DNA of 64,000 bases from an uncultured Pelagibacteraceae bacterium (GTDB lineage Bacteria > Pseudomonadota > Alphaproteobacteria > Pelagibacterales > Pelagibacteraceae), in the NCBI GenBank assembly GCA_902579115.1, contig CACHFP010000001.1:124001-188000 (forward strand), given 5' to 3'. Under the pieces are notes generated by a model. It had not been told where the DNA came from and searched no databases. It saw nothing but the letters and a program-made list of their open reading frames with translations. Below, piece by piece: positions 50,440-58,169 of the stretch. Positions within the stretch are counted from its first letter, which is position 1, and every line of letters starts with the position of its first letter. Both the position numbers and the translations under genes were made by a program.

Positions 50440-51723
50440 ATGAATTTTTCAACTCTCTTTCGAACAAAAGAGAATTTAAGCTTAGATAAAAATACATTAA
50501 CAATACTCAGATATATAGCAATTATTGGTCAAATTTTAGCAATTAGTGTTGTTTTTTATTACTTAAATTTACCGTTCCCAATTATAGAGAGTTACTTGAT
50601 TATTTCACTAGGTTTAGCCACAAACTTGTATCTTCAATTTGGGATTAAAATTAACCAACTTAAAGATTTTTATGCAGCTCCATTCCTCTTGATTGATTTG
50701 CTCCAATTAAGCGCCCTTCTTTATTTAACAGGAGGGATTTTTAATCCTTTTTCATTTTTATTAGTGATCCCAGCAATCGTCTCCTCAACCTTTTTAAGTA
50801 TGGGTACAACAATTATATTGAGTATAATAACATCAGTACTTTTATTAACCATATCTTTCTTTCATTTACCTTTACCAGGTGAGGATATGAATCTTTTACA
50901 TTTCCCAAATTTTTATAAATTTGGAATTGTAGTCTCTATATTGATTGGTTTAATATTTTTGAGTTATTTTGGTATTCGTTTCTCTGGCGAAAAAAAGAAA
51001 ACAGAGGAAGCTTTCAAAAAACTGCAAGAGGTTATTTATAAAGAATACGAATTAGAGTCATTAGGAGGGCAAGCAGCAGCAGCAGCACATTCTCTAGGAA
51101 CACCTCTGGCTACAATAAGTGTAGTTGCTAAAGAATTAAAAAAAGAAATCGGAGAGAACAACGAATTATCTAAAGATATCGATTTATTGATTAGTCAATC
51201 TAAACGATGTAGTGAAATTTTAAAAAGAATTTCAAAAAAACAGATAGAGGAAGATAAATTTTTTAGCTCAACAAAATTAGAAAATTTACTTGAGGAAATT
51301 ATTAATTCTTTCAAAGAAACTTCTTCTAAAGAAATTACTTTAGTATCTGATAATGATAAAAATAAAATTGACATACAAAGATCAGCAGAAATGATTTATG
51401 GGTTGAGAAATTTTATAGGTAATGCAATTAAATTTTCAAAAAGTAAAGTTAATATTTTTTTGTCGAGTGATGAAAAGGAAATAAAAATTACTGTAAATGA
51501 TGATGGACCAGGATTTCCTAAAGACATTATTGCAAAATTGGGAGAACCATATATTAAATCAAAATCAATAGAATTAAATTCAAACTCAGGCTTAGGTCTA
51601 GGAACTTTTTTAGGCAAGACTTTATTGGAGAGACGAAATGCTAAACTATTCTTCAAAGAAGATAAAAATTTAGGTGGTGCTTCAGTAGTTATAAGCTGGT
51701 CTCCTAAAAATATTTTACTCTAA
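50440..51723 (+). CDS. regB: Redox-sensing histidine kinase, RegB/PrrB/ActS family
   Basis: The 427-residue protein has about six N-terminal transmembrane helices (to about residue 180), then the H-box GGQAAAAAHSLGTPLATISVVAKEL, the hallmark of RegB. A cysteine in QSKRCSEILKRIS is at the position reported as redox-active in RegB. The kinase core has NDDGPGF, and GLGLGTFLGKTLLERR. Members sense the quinone pool or redox state and phosphorylate RegA. The track start (50434, TTG) abuts the gyrB stop; the ATG at 50440 gives MNFSTLFRTKENL. Its likely partner lies at 56 kb, separated by the polyamine operon. Confidence 0.9.
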   Translation: MNFSTLFRTKENLSLDKNTLTILRYIAIIGQILAISVVFYYLNLPFPIIESYLIISLGLATNLYLQFGIKINQLKDFYAAPFLLIDLLQLSALLYLTGGIFNPFSFLLVIPAIVSSTFLSMGTTIILSIITSVLLLTISFFHLPLPGEDMNLLHFPNFYKFGIVVSILIGLIFLSYFGIRFSGEKKKTEEAFKKLQEVIYKEYELESLGGQAAAAAHSLGTPLATISVVAKELKKEIGENNELSKDIDLLISQSKRCSEILKRISKKQIEEDKFFSSTKLENLLEEIINSFKETSSKEITLVSDNDKNKIDIQRSAEMIYGLRNFIGNAIKFSKSKVNIFLSSDEKEIKITVNDDGPGFPKDIIAKLGEPYIKSKSIELNSNSGLGLGTFLGKTLLERRNAKLFFKEDKNLGGASVVISWSPKNILL

Positions 51724-51731
51724 GTGAAAAT

Positions 51732-52778
51732 TTATTTTGGTTCTTGTTGTGTTAAACAATGAATTGCTCCAAAACCCCAAATTAATTCAGAACAATCTAT
51801 TGGAATAATTTTTCTGTTTTTAAATTCCTTTTTAAAAATTTTTATTACTATTTTATCTTTAGGATCATCGAAAGTAGGTAATAAAACAAATTTATTACAG
51901 ATATAAAAGTTTAGATATGATGCCGGGACTCTCACTTTATTTATATAAATAGGTCTAGGCATTGGAATTTTTTTAATTTTTATTTGTAAAGAGTCAATTT
52001 TTATTTTCTTTAAAATTTTAAAGTTTTCATCTAGATTTTGAAAATTTTCATCTTTTTTATTGTTTTCGTAAGCAAGAAAAACTTTATTAGATTTTACAAA
52101 TCTAGCAATATCATCAACGTGACCATGTGTATCATCTCCTACAATTCCCTTATTTAGCCAAATAACCCTTTTTATTCCAAAAAACTTTTTGAATATGAGA
52201 TTATAATTATTTATTTTTAAGAAAGAATTTCTCTGTTGAATTTTATCAAGTAAACACTCTTTTGTTGTGAGCAGCAAACCTTTTCCATTAACATCGATCG
52301 CCCCTCCCTCAAGAACTATTGATTTTTTATTGAACTTAGGGCTGATGATATCTCCCTTGTAATGATTTTTAATTATCAAATTGACTTTATTATCTACTCT
52401 ATAATTTTTATATTTAGCCCAACCATTAAACTTCCAATTTAATAAAATATTTTGATTTTTTTTATCTTTAACAAATATTGGCCCTGTATCTCTCATCCAC
52501 ACTCTGTCTGTTTTACAAATTATAAATTTTACATTTTGCAATTTTGTATTATTTTTACTAAGCAATTTTTTAATTTTATTCTTAGATTTGTGGTTTTTTA
52601 TTAAAAGATTTACTTCCTGAGACATGGTAATTTTAGAAATTATTTTAGCAAATGTCTTTGGAATATTCTTAAACTTACCTGGCCAATCATTTTTATTATA
52701 AGGCCATCCTATTAATGTTGATCGTTGTCTTTCCCATTCAGCTGGCATCCTGAAAAGAGATTTTTTAATTTTAGGCAT
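51732..52778 (-). CDS. aguA: Agmatine deiminase
   Basis: Hydrolyses agmatine to N-carbamoylputrescine. The 348-residue protein has the guanidino-enzyme fold: MPAEWERQRSTLIGWPYNKNDWPG at the N-terminus, VWMRDTGPIFV, VLEGGAIDVNGKGLLLTTKECLL, GDDTHGHVDDIARFV (catalytic His and Asp) and the catalytic Cys in WGFGAIHCLTQQEP. All catalytic residues are retained. It is the last gene of the four-gene polyamine operon and its start overlaps aguB by 8 bases, which supports a shared pathway. Confidence 0.95.
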   Translation of the reverse strand: MPKIKKSLFRMPAEWERQRSTLIGWPYNKNDWPGKFKNIPKTFAKIISKITMSQEVNLLIKNHKSKNKIKKLLSKNNTKLQNVKFIICKTDRVWMRDTGPIFVKDKKNQNILLNWKFNGWAKYKNYRVDNKVNLIIKNHYKGDIISPKFNKKSIVLEGGAIDVNGKGLLLTTKECLLDKIQQRNSFLKINNYNLIFKKFFGIKRVIWLNKGIVGDDTHGHVDDIARFVKSNKVFLAYENNKKDENFQNLDENFKILKKIKIDSLQIKIKKIPMPRPIYINKVRVPASYLNFYICNKFVLLPTFDDPKDKIVIKIFKKEFKNRKIIPIDCSELIWGFGAIHCLTQQEPK

Positions 52779-53646
52779 CTCTTGGATTTTTAAGTAGTCC
52801 TTTATAATAGTCTATTCTTCTATCTCTAAAAAAAGGCCAATGTTGTCTAGAGTTTTCTACTTTTTTGAAATCAATTTCACAAATTAAAATGTCTTCTTTT
52901 AAACTGGCTTTTTTAACAACGTTACCACTTGGATCAAATATTATACTATTCCCCCAGAACTCAATCTTTTTATTACCTTGTTTTTCAATTCCAACTCTAT
53001 TTATTGCAGCAACATAAATACCATTAGCTATTGCATGTGACCTCTGAATTGAAAGCCAGGACTCGAGTTGTGATTTACCAAATTGCTTTTTTTCTTTTGG
53101 CTGCCATCCAATAGCAGTTGGATAAAAAATAATTTCCGCTCCTTTAAGTGCTGTTAATCTTGCTGCCTCAGGAAACCACTGATCCCAACAAATTAAAGTT
53201 CCTAAATTTCCTTTTGAGGTTTTAAAAGATTTGAAACCTAAATCTCCAGGTGCAAAATAAAATTTCTCGTAAAATTGCGGATCATCAGGAATATGCATCT
53301 TTCTATATTTTCCTAAAATTTTACCTTTTTCATTAATAACAATACTACTATTGTGATAAAGCCCTGAAGTTTTCTTCTCGAATAATGAAATTATTAAAAT
53401 AATTTTTAGATCTTTAGCGAGCACAGAAAATAAATTACTGGTAGGCCCTGGTATTTTTTCAGCGAGATTAAAGTTTTTATGGTTTTCAACTTGGCAAAAA
53501 TATTTTGTTAAGAATAACTCAGGTAAACAAATTACTTTTGCACCTTTTTTTGCTGCAATATTAATTTTTTTAATAGCATTTTGAATATTTTTTTTTAGAT
53601 CAGATGACATTTTCATCTGTACTAATGCTATTTTTGTTTTACTCAT
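52771..53646 (-). CDS. aguB: N-carbamoylputrescine amidase
   Basis: Converts N-carbamoylputrescine to putrescine, ammonia and CO2. A nitrilase-superfamily protein of 291 residues with the Glu-Lys-Cys triad: CLPELFLTKYFC, YRKMHIPDDPQFYEKFYFAPGD and LGTLICWDQWFPEAARLTALKGAE. The GD..FK and WD.W patterns are those of plant and bacterial AguB rather than a general nitrilase. It is third in the operon, overlapping aguA downstream and 6 bases from the deoxyhypusine-synthase-like gene upstream. Confidence 0.95.
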   Translation of the reverse strand: MSKTKIALVQMKMSSDLKKNIQNAIKKINIAAKKGAKVICLPELFLTKYFCQVENHKNFNLAEKIPGPTSNLFSVLAKDLKIILIISLFEKKTSGLYHNSSIVINEKGKILGKYRKMHIPDDPQFYEKFYFAPGDLGFKSFKTSKGNLGTLICWDQWFPEAARLTALKGAEIIFYPTAIGWQPKEKKQFGKSQLESWLSIQRSHAIANGIYVAAINRVGIEKQGNKKIEFWGNSIIFDPSGNVVKKASLKEDILICEIDFKKVENSRQHWPFFRDRRIDYYKGLLKNPRDA

Positions 53647-53652
53647 TATGTT

Positions 53653-54699
53653 TTAATTGAATAAATTTTGAAAATTTCTTTTTTGCCTCGCTTGCCAATG
53701 TTTCCGATGAAAGGCATCGCTTGCTATAAGAGGCAATACACTTGTAGCTTCAGCAAATACCATTTGTTCCTTCGTTACATCCACTTTACCCCATGAGCTT
53801 GCTTCTTTCAAAGTAGAACTACTACAAGCTCCATCTCTCGTATCTGCTACAGTTATTTGAATAGCATATTTATGCATAGCCACTTTTTTACCCAATAACT
53901 CCGCACAAACCACTGTATCCTGAATAAAATTTTTGGGTACCCCACCCCCAACCATTAATAATCCTGATTGTTTTGATTTGAGTTTAATTTCAGTTATTTC
54001 TCTAAACTCTCTTATAGAATCTATAGTAATGTGACTTTTAGGATTTTGTTCTTGGTGCATTACAAGTCCAAATCCTGCTGAACTATCTGTGAAAGCGGGA
54101 CAAAATATAGGAACATTATTATCATAAGCAGTTTCTATTAATGAATTCCTTTTCTTAGAATTTGTTTTTAAATATTTTCCAAGTTCTTTAATAAATTCCC
54201 TTGAGGTATATGCTTTAGGTTTTAGGGAATTAGCAATATCACATATAGTTTTGTCACATGCTTGCAGCTCTTCTTCATCAATATAAGTGTCATAAATCCT
54301 ATCAATATAGTTGTTTCTCAGTTCAGCATCATCTTGAAACTGAGACCCCTGATAATGCTTGAAACCAAGAGCTTCAAAAAAATCCATATCTATAATTGAG
54401 GCTCCTGTAGCCACAATAGCATCAACCATGTTATGTTTTACTAAATCAGTGTATAGATCCATGCATCCACCTGCTGAAGTTGAACCTGCCAAAGTTAAAA
54501 ATATTGAACAATCTTTATCAGAAAGCATTTCATTATAAATACCTGCCGCTCTGGCCGTGTCTCTAGAAGTGAAAGACATTTTACTCATACCATCAATAAT
54601 CTTACGAGCATCAAAGGATTTGATATCGATGTGTTCAACTGGGGAATTAAGCAAAGATTTTTTATTGTGTCCGATATTAGGACTATTTTTTTTATTCAT
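53653..54699 (-). CDS. Deoxyhypusine synthase-like protein
   Basis: The 348-residue protein matches the deoxyhypusine synthase family: FTSRDTARAAGIYNEML, IFLTLAGSTSAGGCMDLYTDLVKHNMVDAIVATGASIIDMDFFEALG, CPAFTDSSAGFG, and ASSWGKVDVTKEQM. The SWGK contains a Lys equivalent to the catalytic Lys of the eukaryotic enzyme. Bacteria lack eIF5A, so bacterial members do something else; homospermidine synthesis or another aminobutyl transfer has been reported or proposed for such proteins. The operon with putrescine-forming enzymes supports a polyamine substrate. The product is not predictable from sequence. The start ATG overlaps the decarboxylase stop (TAATG). Confidence 0.85.
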   Translation of the reverse strand: MNKKNSPNIGHNKKSLLNSPVEHIDIKSFDARKIIDGMSKMSFTSRDTARAAGIYNEMLSDKDCSIFLTLAGSTSAGGCMDLYTDLVKHNMVDAIVATGASIIDMDFFEALGFKHYQGSQFQDDAELRNNYIDRIYDTYIDEEELQACDKTICDIANSLKPKAYTSREFIKELGKYLKTNSKKRNSLIETAYDNNVPIFCPAFTDSSAGFGLVMHQEQNPKSHITIDSIREFREITEIKLKSKQSGLLMVGGGVPKNFIQDTVVCAELLGKKVAMHKYAIQITVADTRDGACSSSTLKEASSWGKVDVTKEQMVFAEATSVLPLIASDAFHRKHWQARQKRNFQNLFN

Positions 54700-55880
54700 T
54701 AAGCTACTAAGGAACCAACCTTATCATTTGTATTATCGTACATAGATATAATTGGTTTGTCACTTAATTCATGAATATCATTTGAATAAAAACCGTTGAA
54801 GTTTGTTCTGAAAGTAAGACTGTATGCCCCTAGCTGCCCTAGCTCTATATAGTCACCTTCTTTAATATTATTTGGTAACAAAAAAGGTCCTTTCATATAA
54901 TCTAACCCATCACAAGTAGGCCCAAAAAAACTAAAAGCAGTTAGTTTTTTAGACTGAACCCTTCCGCTTGTAATCATCTTTGATGGTAAAACAAAGTTTG
55001 GTGCCCCAGCGTCAAATAAAGATCCATATGTCCCGTCATTTATGTATAAGCTATTTTTTTTTCTTAAAATAATCTTGACAATTGTAGATCCACTTTCCGC
55101 TACAAGAGCTCTTCCTGGTTCACATATGATTTCTGGTAATTTATTCAACTTCAAGTTATTTATCTCTTTTTTAATTTCCTCCATATAATTAATTAATGGC
55201 TCAGGATTAAGGTCTGGATATACGGAAGGAAATCCTCCACCAACATTTATTGTATTTGGTACTATTTTTGTTTTTTTAATTATATTTCCAATTTCACGAA
55301 TTCCTTTTGAGTATGAAATTTTATGCATACATTGAGAGCCAACGTGAAAACTTATGCCAAGTTTTTTTGAATGTTCCTTACATAATCTTACTAATCCTAA
55401 AGCTTCAGAGGGAAGCGCACCAAATTTTCTAGATAGATCTATTTCAGCATGTTCATTCGAAATTGCAATTCTTACAAATAATTCTAAATCTTTTGCTTGA
55501 TTAGTGGCCTCTAGAATTTTTCTCAATTCATCTTTACTATCAAGAGAAAAACTTTTCACACCATAATCGAAGTATGCCGTTGATATACTTTCTTTGCTTT
55601 TAATAGTATGCATAAAATGTAACTTCACATCCGACTTAATTTTATTTAAGAGTTTAATTTCGTTTAGAGAAGCAACATCGAATTCATTTACACCATTTGC
55701 AATAATCTGTTTAATAATTTTTTCGTTTGGATTTGTTTTTACAGCGTAGAGTACCTTTCCAGGAAAATTTTCTTTAAAAAATTTTACGGATTTTTTAATC
55801 TCATTTAGCCGTAAACAATATACGGGGTAATCTGGTTGTAATGAGTTAACTAATTCGTTAACTGTTTTAAATTTTCCCAT
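54699..55880 (-). CDS. Ornithine/lysine-type PLP decarboxylase, alanine-racemase fold
   Basis: The 393-residue type III PLP decarboxylase has the PLP Lys in VLYAVKTNPN, HVGSQC, VNVGGGFPSVYPD, EPGRALVAESG and FFGPTCDGLDYMKGP. The CDGLD corresponds to the CDSxD substrate loop of ornithine decarboxylases. It makes putrescine from ornithine (or cadaverine from lysine). Whether it can also act on arginine, to feed the agmatine deiminase that follows, cannot be excluded. The track start (55910, TTG) precedes a GAGG Shine-Dalgarno; ATG at 55880 is preferred. First gene of the operon, divergent from regA, with a terminator-like hairpin upstream. Confidence 0.9.
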   Translation of the reverse strand: MGKFKTVNELVNSLQPDYPVYCLRLNEIKKSVKFFKENFPGKVLYAVKTNPNEKIIKQIIANGVNEFDVASLNEIKLLNKIKSDVKLHFMHTIKSKESISTAYFDYGVKSFSLDSKDELRKILEATNQAKDLELFVRIAISNEHAEIDLSRKFGALPSEALGLVRLCKEHSKKLGISFHVGSQCMHKISYSKGIREIGNIIKKTKIVPNTINVGGGFPSVYPDLNPEPLINYMEEIKKEINNLKLNKLPEIICEPGRALVAESGSTIVKIILRKKNSLYINDGTYGSLFDAGAPNFVLPSKMITSGRVQSKKLTAFSFFGPTCDGLDYMKGPFLLPNNIKEGDYIELGQLGAYSLTFRTNFNGFYSNDIHELSDKPIISMYDNTNDKVGSLVA

Positions 55881-55931
55881 TTCATGTGTCCCTCGCGTTA
55901 AATTACACAAAGATTTTTTAAAAATTTAGTA

Positions 55932-55967
55932 AAAAAAACCTTATTATTTCGCATTTAAGGTTTTTTT
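55932..55967. terminator. Bidirectional terminator-like hairpin between decarboxylase and regA
   Basis: AAAAAAACCTTA (55932-55943) pairs perfectly with TAAGGTTTTTTT (55956-55967) around a 12-base loop, and a T-run follows in either direction. It lies in a divergent spacer, upstream of both gene starts (52 bases before the decarboxylase ATG and 72 before the regA ATG), where a terminator is not needed to end any gene. It could act in attenuation or insulate the two units. Confidence 0.65.
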
Positions 55968-56039
55968 GACTTTATGTAAAGAAAAAAAGGACATATTTGT
56001 CATGTTGAAATTGTGTCAACAGTTACCATATGTACCTCT

Positions 56040-56612
56040 ATGAGAGGACAAAAAACTATACCAGATCAGCTGAAATTGGCAGACTTTGCCGATAAAACGC
56101 TACTAATCCTTGATGATGATGATCCACTTAGAGGTCGGCTAGCTAGAGCTATGGAGAAGAAGGGTTTCCAAGTGAAAGAGGCAAAAACAGTGGCAGAAGG
56201 CTTAAACATTGCTAAGACAGCCCCTACTGCATTCGCTGTGATTGATTTAAGGCTTGAGGACGGAAACGGATTAGATGTAGTTAAAGAGATCTCTAAAAAC
56301 AAAAAAGATAGCAGAATTGTAATGCTAACCGGATACGGGAATCTACCTACAGCTGTAGAGGCTGTAAAGGTTGGCGCTATAGACTATATTGCGAAGCCAG
56401 TTGATGCTGATGATGTGGAGGCAGCTTTATTAGCTTCGCCAGAATCAAAAGCAAAACCTCCTGAAAACCCTATGTCTGCAGATAGAGTTAAGTGGGAGCA
56501 CATTCATCGAGTGTTTGAATTATGTAATAGAAACGTTTCTGAAACGGCTCGAAGACTTAAGATGCATAGAAGGACATTACAAAGAATTCTCTCAAAACGG
56601 TCTCCAAGATAA
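56040..56612 (+). CDS. regA: Response regulator RegA/PrrA/ActR
   Basis: The 190-residue protein has a receiver domain (LLILDDDDPLRGRLARAMEKKGF; phospho-acceptor Asp in FAVIDLRLEDGNGLD; VMLTGYGNLPTAVEAVKVGAIDYIAKP), a proline-containing linker, and a Fis-like C-terminal helix-turn-helix (VKWEHIHRVFELCNRNVSETARRLKMHRRTLQRIL), as in RegA. It is the expected partner of the RegB-like kinase at 50.4 kb and would control redox-dependent genes. The track start is GTG at 56013; I prefer ATG at 56040 because MRGQKTIPDQLKLADFADKTLL resembles the family N-terminus and this ATG overlaps the stop of a short leader ORF (ATGA). Confidence 0.92.
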   Translation: MRGQKTIPDQLKLADFADKTLLILDDDDPLRGRLARAMEKKGFQVKEAKTVAEGLNIAKTAPTAFAVIDLRLEDGNGLDVVKEISKNKKDSRIVMLTGYGNLPTAVEAVKVGAIDYIAKPVDADDVEAALLASPESKAKPPENPMSADRVKWEHIHRVFELCNRNVSETARRLKMHRRTLQRILSKRSPR

Positions 56613-56614
56613 TT

Positions 56615-57166
56615 TTAAATATATTTTCTTATTTTTTTTATATGGTTAATTGCTAAAGTTGCAATCATAATTTTAAATAATTCAGCTAATAAAAAAGGTT
56701 GCGCTCCCAATTTAAATATTGGTTTTTCCCAGCCTATTAAAGTTCCTAACCACAACATTCCAAGAATATAAATAAAACTAGTGGCAAAAACTATTTTTAA
56801 AAAATTTAAAATCAAATTTTTACTATAAGTAAATTTCCCTACCAGATATGCTGTAACCATAAAACCAACAAGGTATCCCATTGTTGGGCCAGTAAAATAA
56901 ACTAACCCTAAACCTTTTTCAGGAGTTCCTGAAAACACTGGTAAACCTAAAATTCCTTCAAACAAGTATAAGGAGATAGTAGCTAACCCAAGTTTCCAAC
57001 CAAATGCTATTCCAATAAATAAAACAACAAAAGTTTGCATGGTCATAGGAACTGGATAAAAAGGTATTTTAATTTTTGATGATATAGCCAAGAGTAAGGA
57101 TCCCAACAGAGCAATAAACATATATTTAACTACTTTTGTTTGTCTTAAACTTTTTACAAATTCCAT
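56615..57166 (-). CDS. bioY: Biotin transporter substrate-binding subunit BioY
   Basis: The 183-residue integral membrane protein has about six hydrophobic helices. FYPVPMTMQTFVVLFIGIAFGWKLGLATISLYLFEGILGLPVFSG and GPTMGYLVGFMVTAYLVGK are the BioY signature; the conserved Asn/Gln and Pro-Met-Thr region bind biotin. BioY works alone or with EcfA/T energy-coupling subunits; none are next to it (the adjacent ABC ATPase is of another type). Convergent with regA, with 2 bases between stops. Biotin uptake would suit an auxotroph. Confidence 0.94.
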   Translation of the reverse strand: MEFVKSLRQTKVVKYMFIALLGSLLLAISSKIKIPFYPVPMTMQTFVVLFIGIAFGWKLGLATISLYLFEGILGLPVFSGTPEKGLGLVYFTGPTMGYLVGFMVTAYLVGKFTYSKNLILNFLKIVFATSFIYILGMLWLGTLIGWEKPIFKLGAQPFLLAELFKIMIATLAINHIKKIRKYI

Positions 57167-57197
57167 AAAGTTAATTTAGCTTTTTTTAAGATAAAAT

Positions 57198-58127
57198 CTA
57201 GTGTTTTGTTAGTTGTACAAAAACATCCTCTAAATCACCATCTTCAGTGATTATATCTTCAATTTTGATATTATTCTTATTTAAATAATTTACTATTTCA
57301 CTAAAATCTAATGATTTTTTCTCATAAGTCACCAAAATTGAATTTTGAGATATAATTCTAAAATTTATATCTCTCATTGATAACTTTTGATCCAAATTTA
57401 TATTTTTGACTTTAAAATTAATTTTTTTAGTTTTTATTCGATCTAATAATTTTTCCGTTGTATCTAATGCTACCAAATTTCCATTATTTATAATTGCAAT
57501 TCGATCACACATTTCTTGAGCTTCAATTAGATAATGTGTAGTCAATATTATTGTTACCCCCTCTTTGTTGAGCTCTTTTACATTTTCCCATAGATTATTC
57601 CTTAACTCAACATCAACACCGGCAGTTGGCTCATCTAAAATTAATATTGGAGGTTGATGAACCATAGCTTTAGCAATAAGTAGTCTTCTCTTCATTCCAC
57701 CAGATAAACTTCTAGAATAAGCATTGGCTTTACCCTCTAATGCTACCATTTTAAGTATTAAATCAGTTATACGATCTTTTTTTGAAATTCCATAAAGACC
57801 AGCTTGAAGTTCAAGAAGTTTTTTTGGACTAAAAAAGGCATCTAAATTTACTTCTTGAGGAACTATACCTACTGACGCTCTTACTTGACGGGGATTTTTA
57901 TCTAGATCGAAACCCCAGACGTTTACTTTGCCGTTTGTCTTTATGACTGTCCCACCAAGAATACTCAAAAATGTTGTTTTACCGGCTCCATTAGGCCCTA
58001 GTAATCCAAATACTTCTCCCTGCTTAACTTTAAAACTTAATTCATTTAGTGCCTTATTATGTTTCTTAGTCTTTGAGCTAGAGTAAATCTTTGTCAGATT
58101 CTCAACAGTTAAAGCAAATTTATCCAT
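57198..58127 (-). CDS. ABC transporter ATP-binding protein, drug/lipid-export type
   Basis: The 309-residue ATPase has Walker A GLLGPNGAGKTTFLSILGG, the Q-loop GIVPQEVNLDAFF, the signature LSGGMKRRLLIAKAMVHQPPILILDEPTAGVD and the switch His in LTTHYLIEAQEMC. The C-terminal 80 residues form the extension typical of ABC-2 exporters of the CcmA/NodI/DrrA type. A membrane partner of the ABC-2 type is expected but not adjacent; bioY, downstream in the same direction, belongs to a different transporter class. Divergent from polA with a 42-base spacer. Substrate unknown. Confidence 0.88.
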   Translation of the reverse strand: MDKFALTVENLTKIYSSSKTKKHNKALNELSFKVKQGEVFGLLGPNGAGKTTFLSILGGTVIKTNGKVNVWGFDLDKNPRQVRASVGIVPQEVNLDAFFSPKKLLELQAGLYGISKKDRITDLILKMVALEGKANAYSRSLSGGMKRRLLIAKAMVHQPPILILDEPTAGVDVELRNNLWENVKELNKEGVTIILTTHYLIEAQEMCDRIAIINNGNLVALDTTEKLLDRIKTKKINFKVKNINLDQKLSMRDINFRIISQNSILVTYEKKSLDFSEIVNYLNKNNIKIEDIITEDGDLEDVFVQLTKH

Positions 58128-58169
58128 ACTTTTTTAAAAATTGTTTAGAATTCAATGTAATATGTATAT

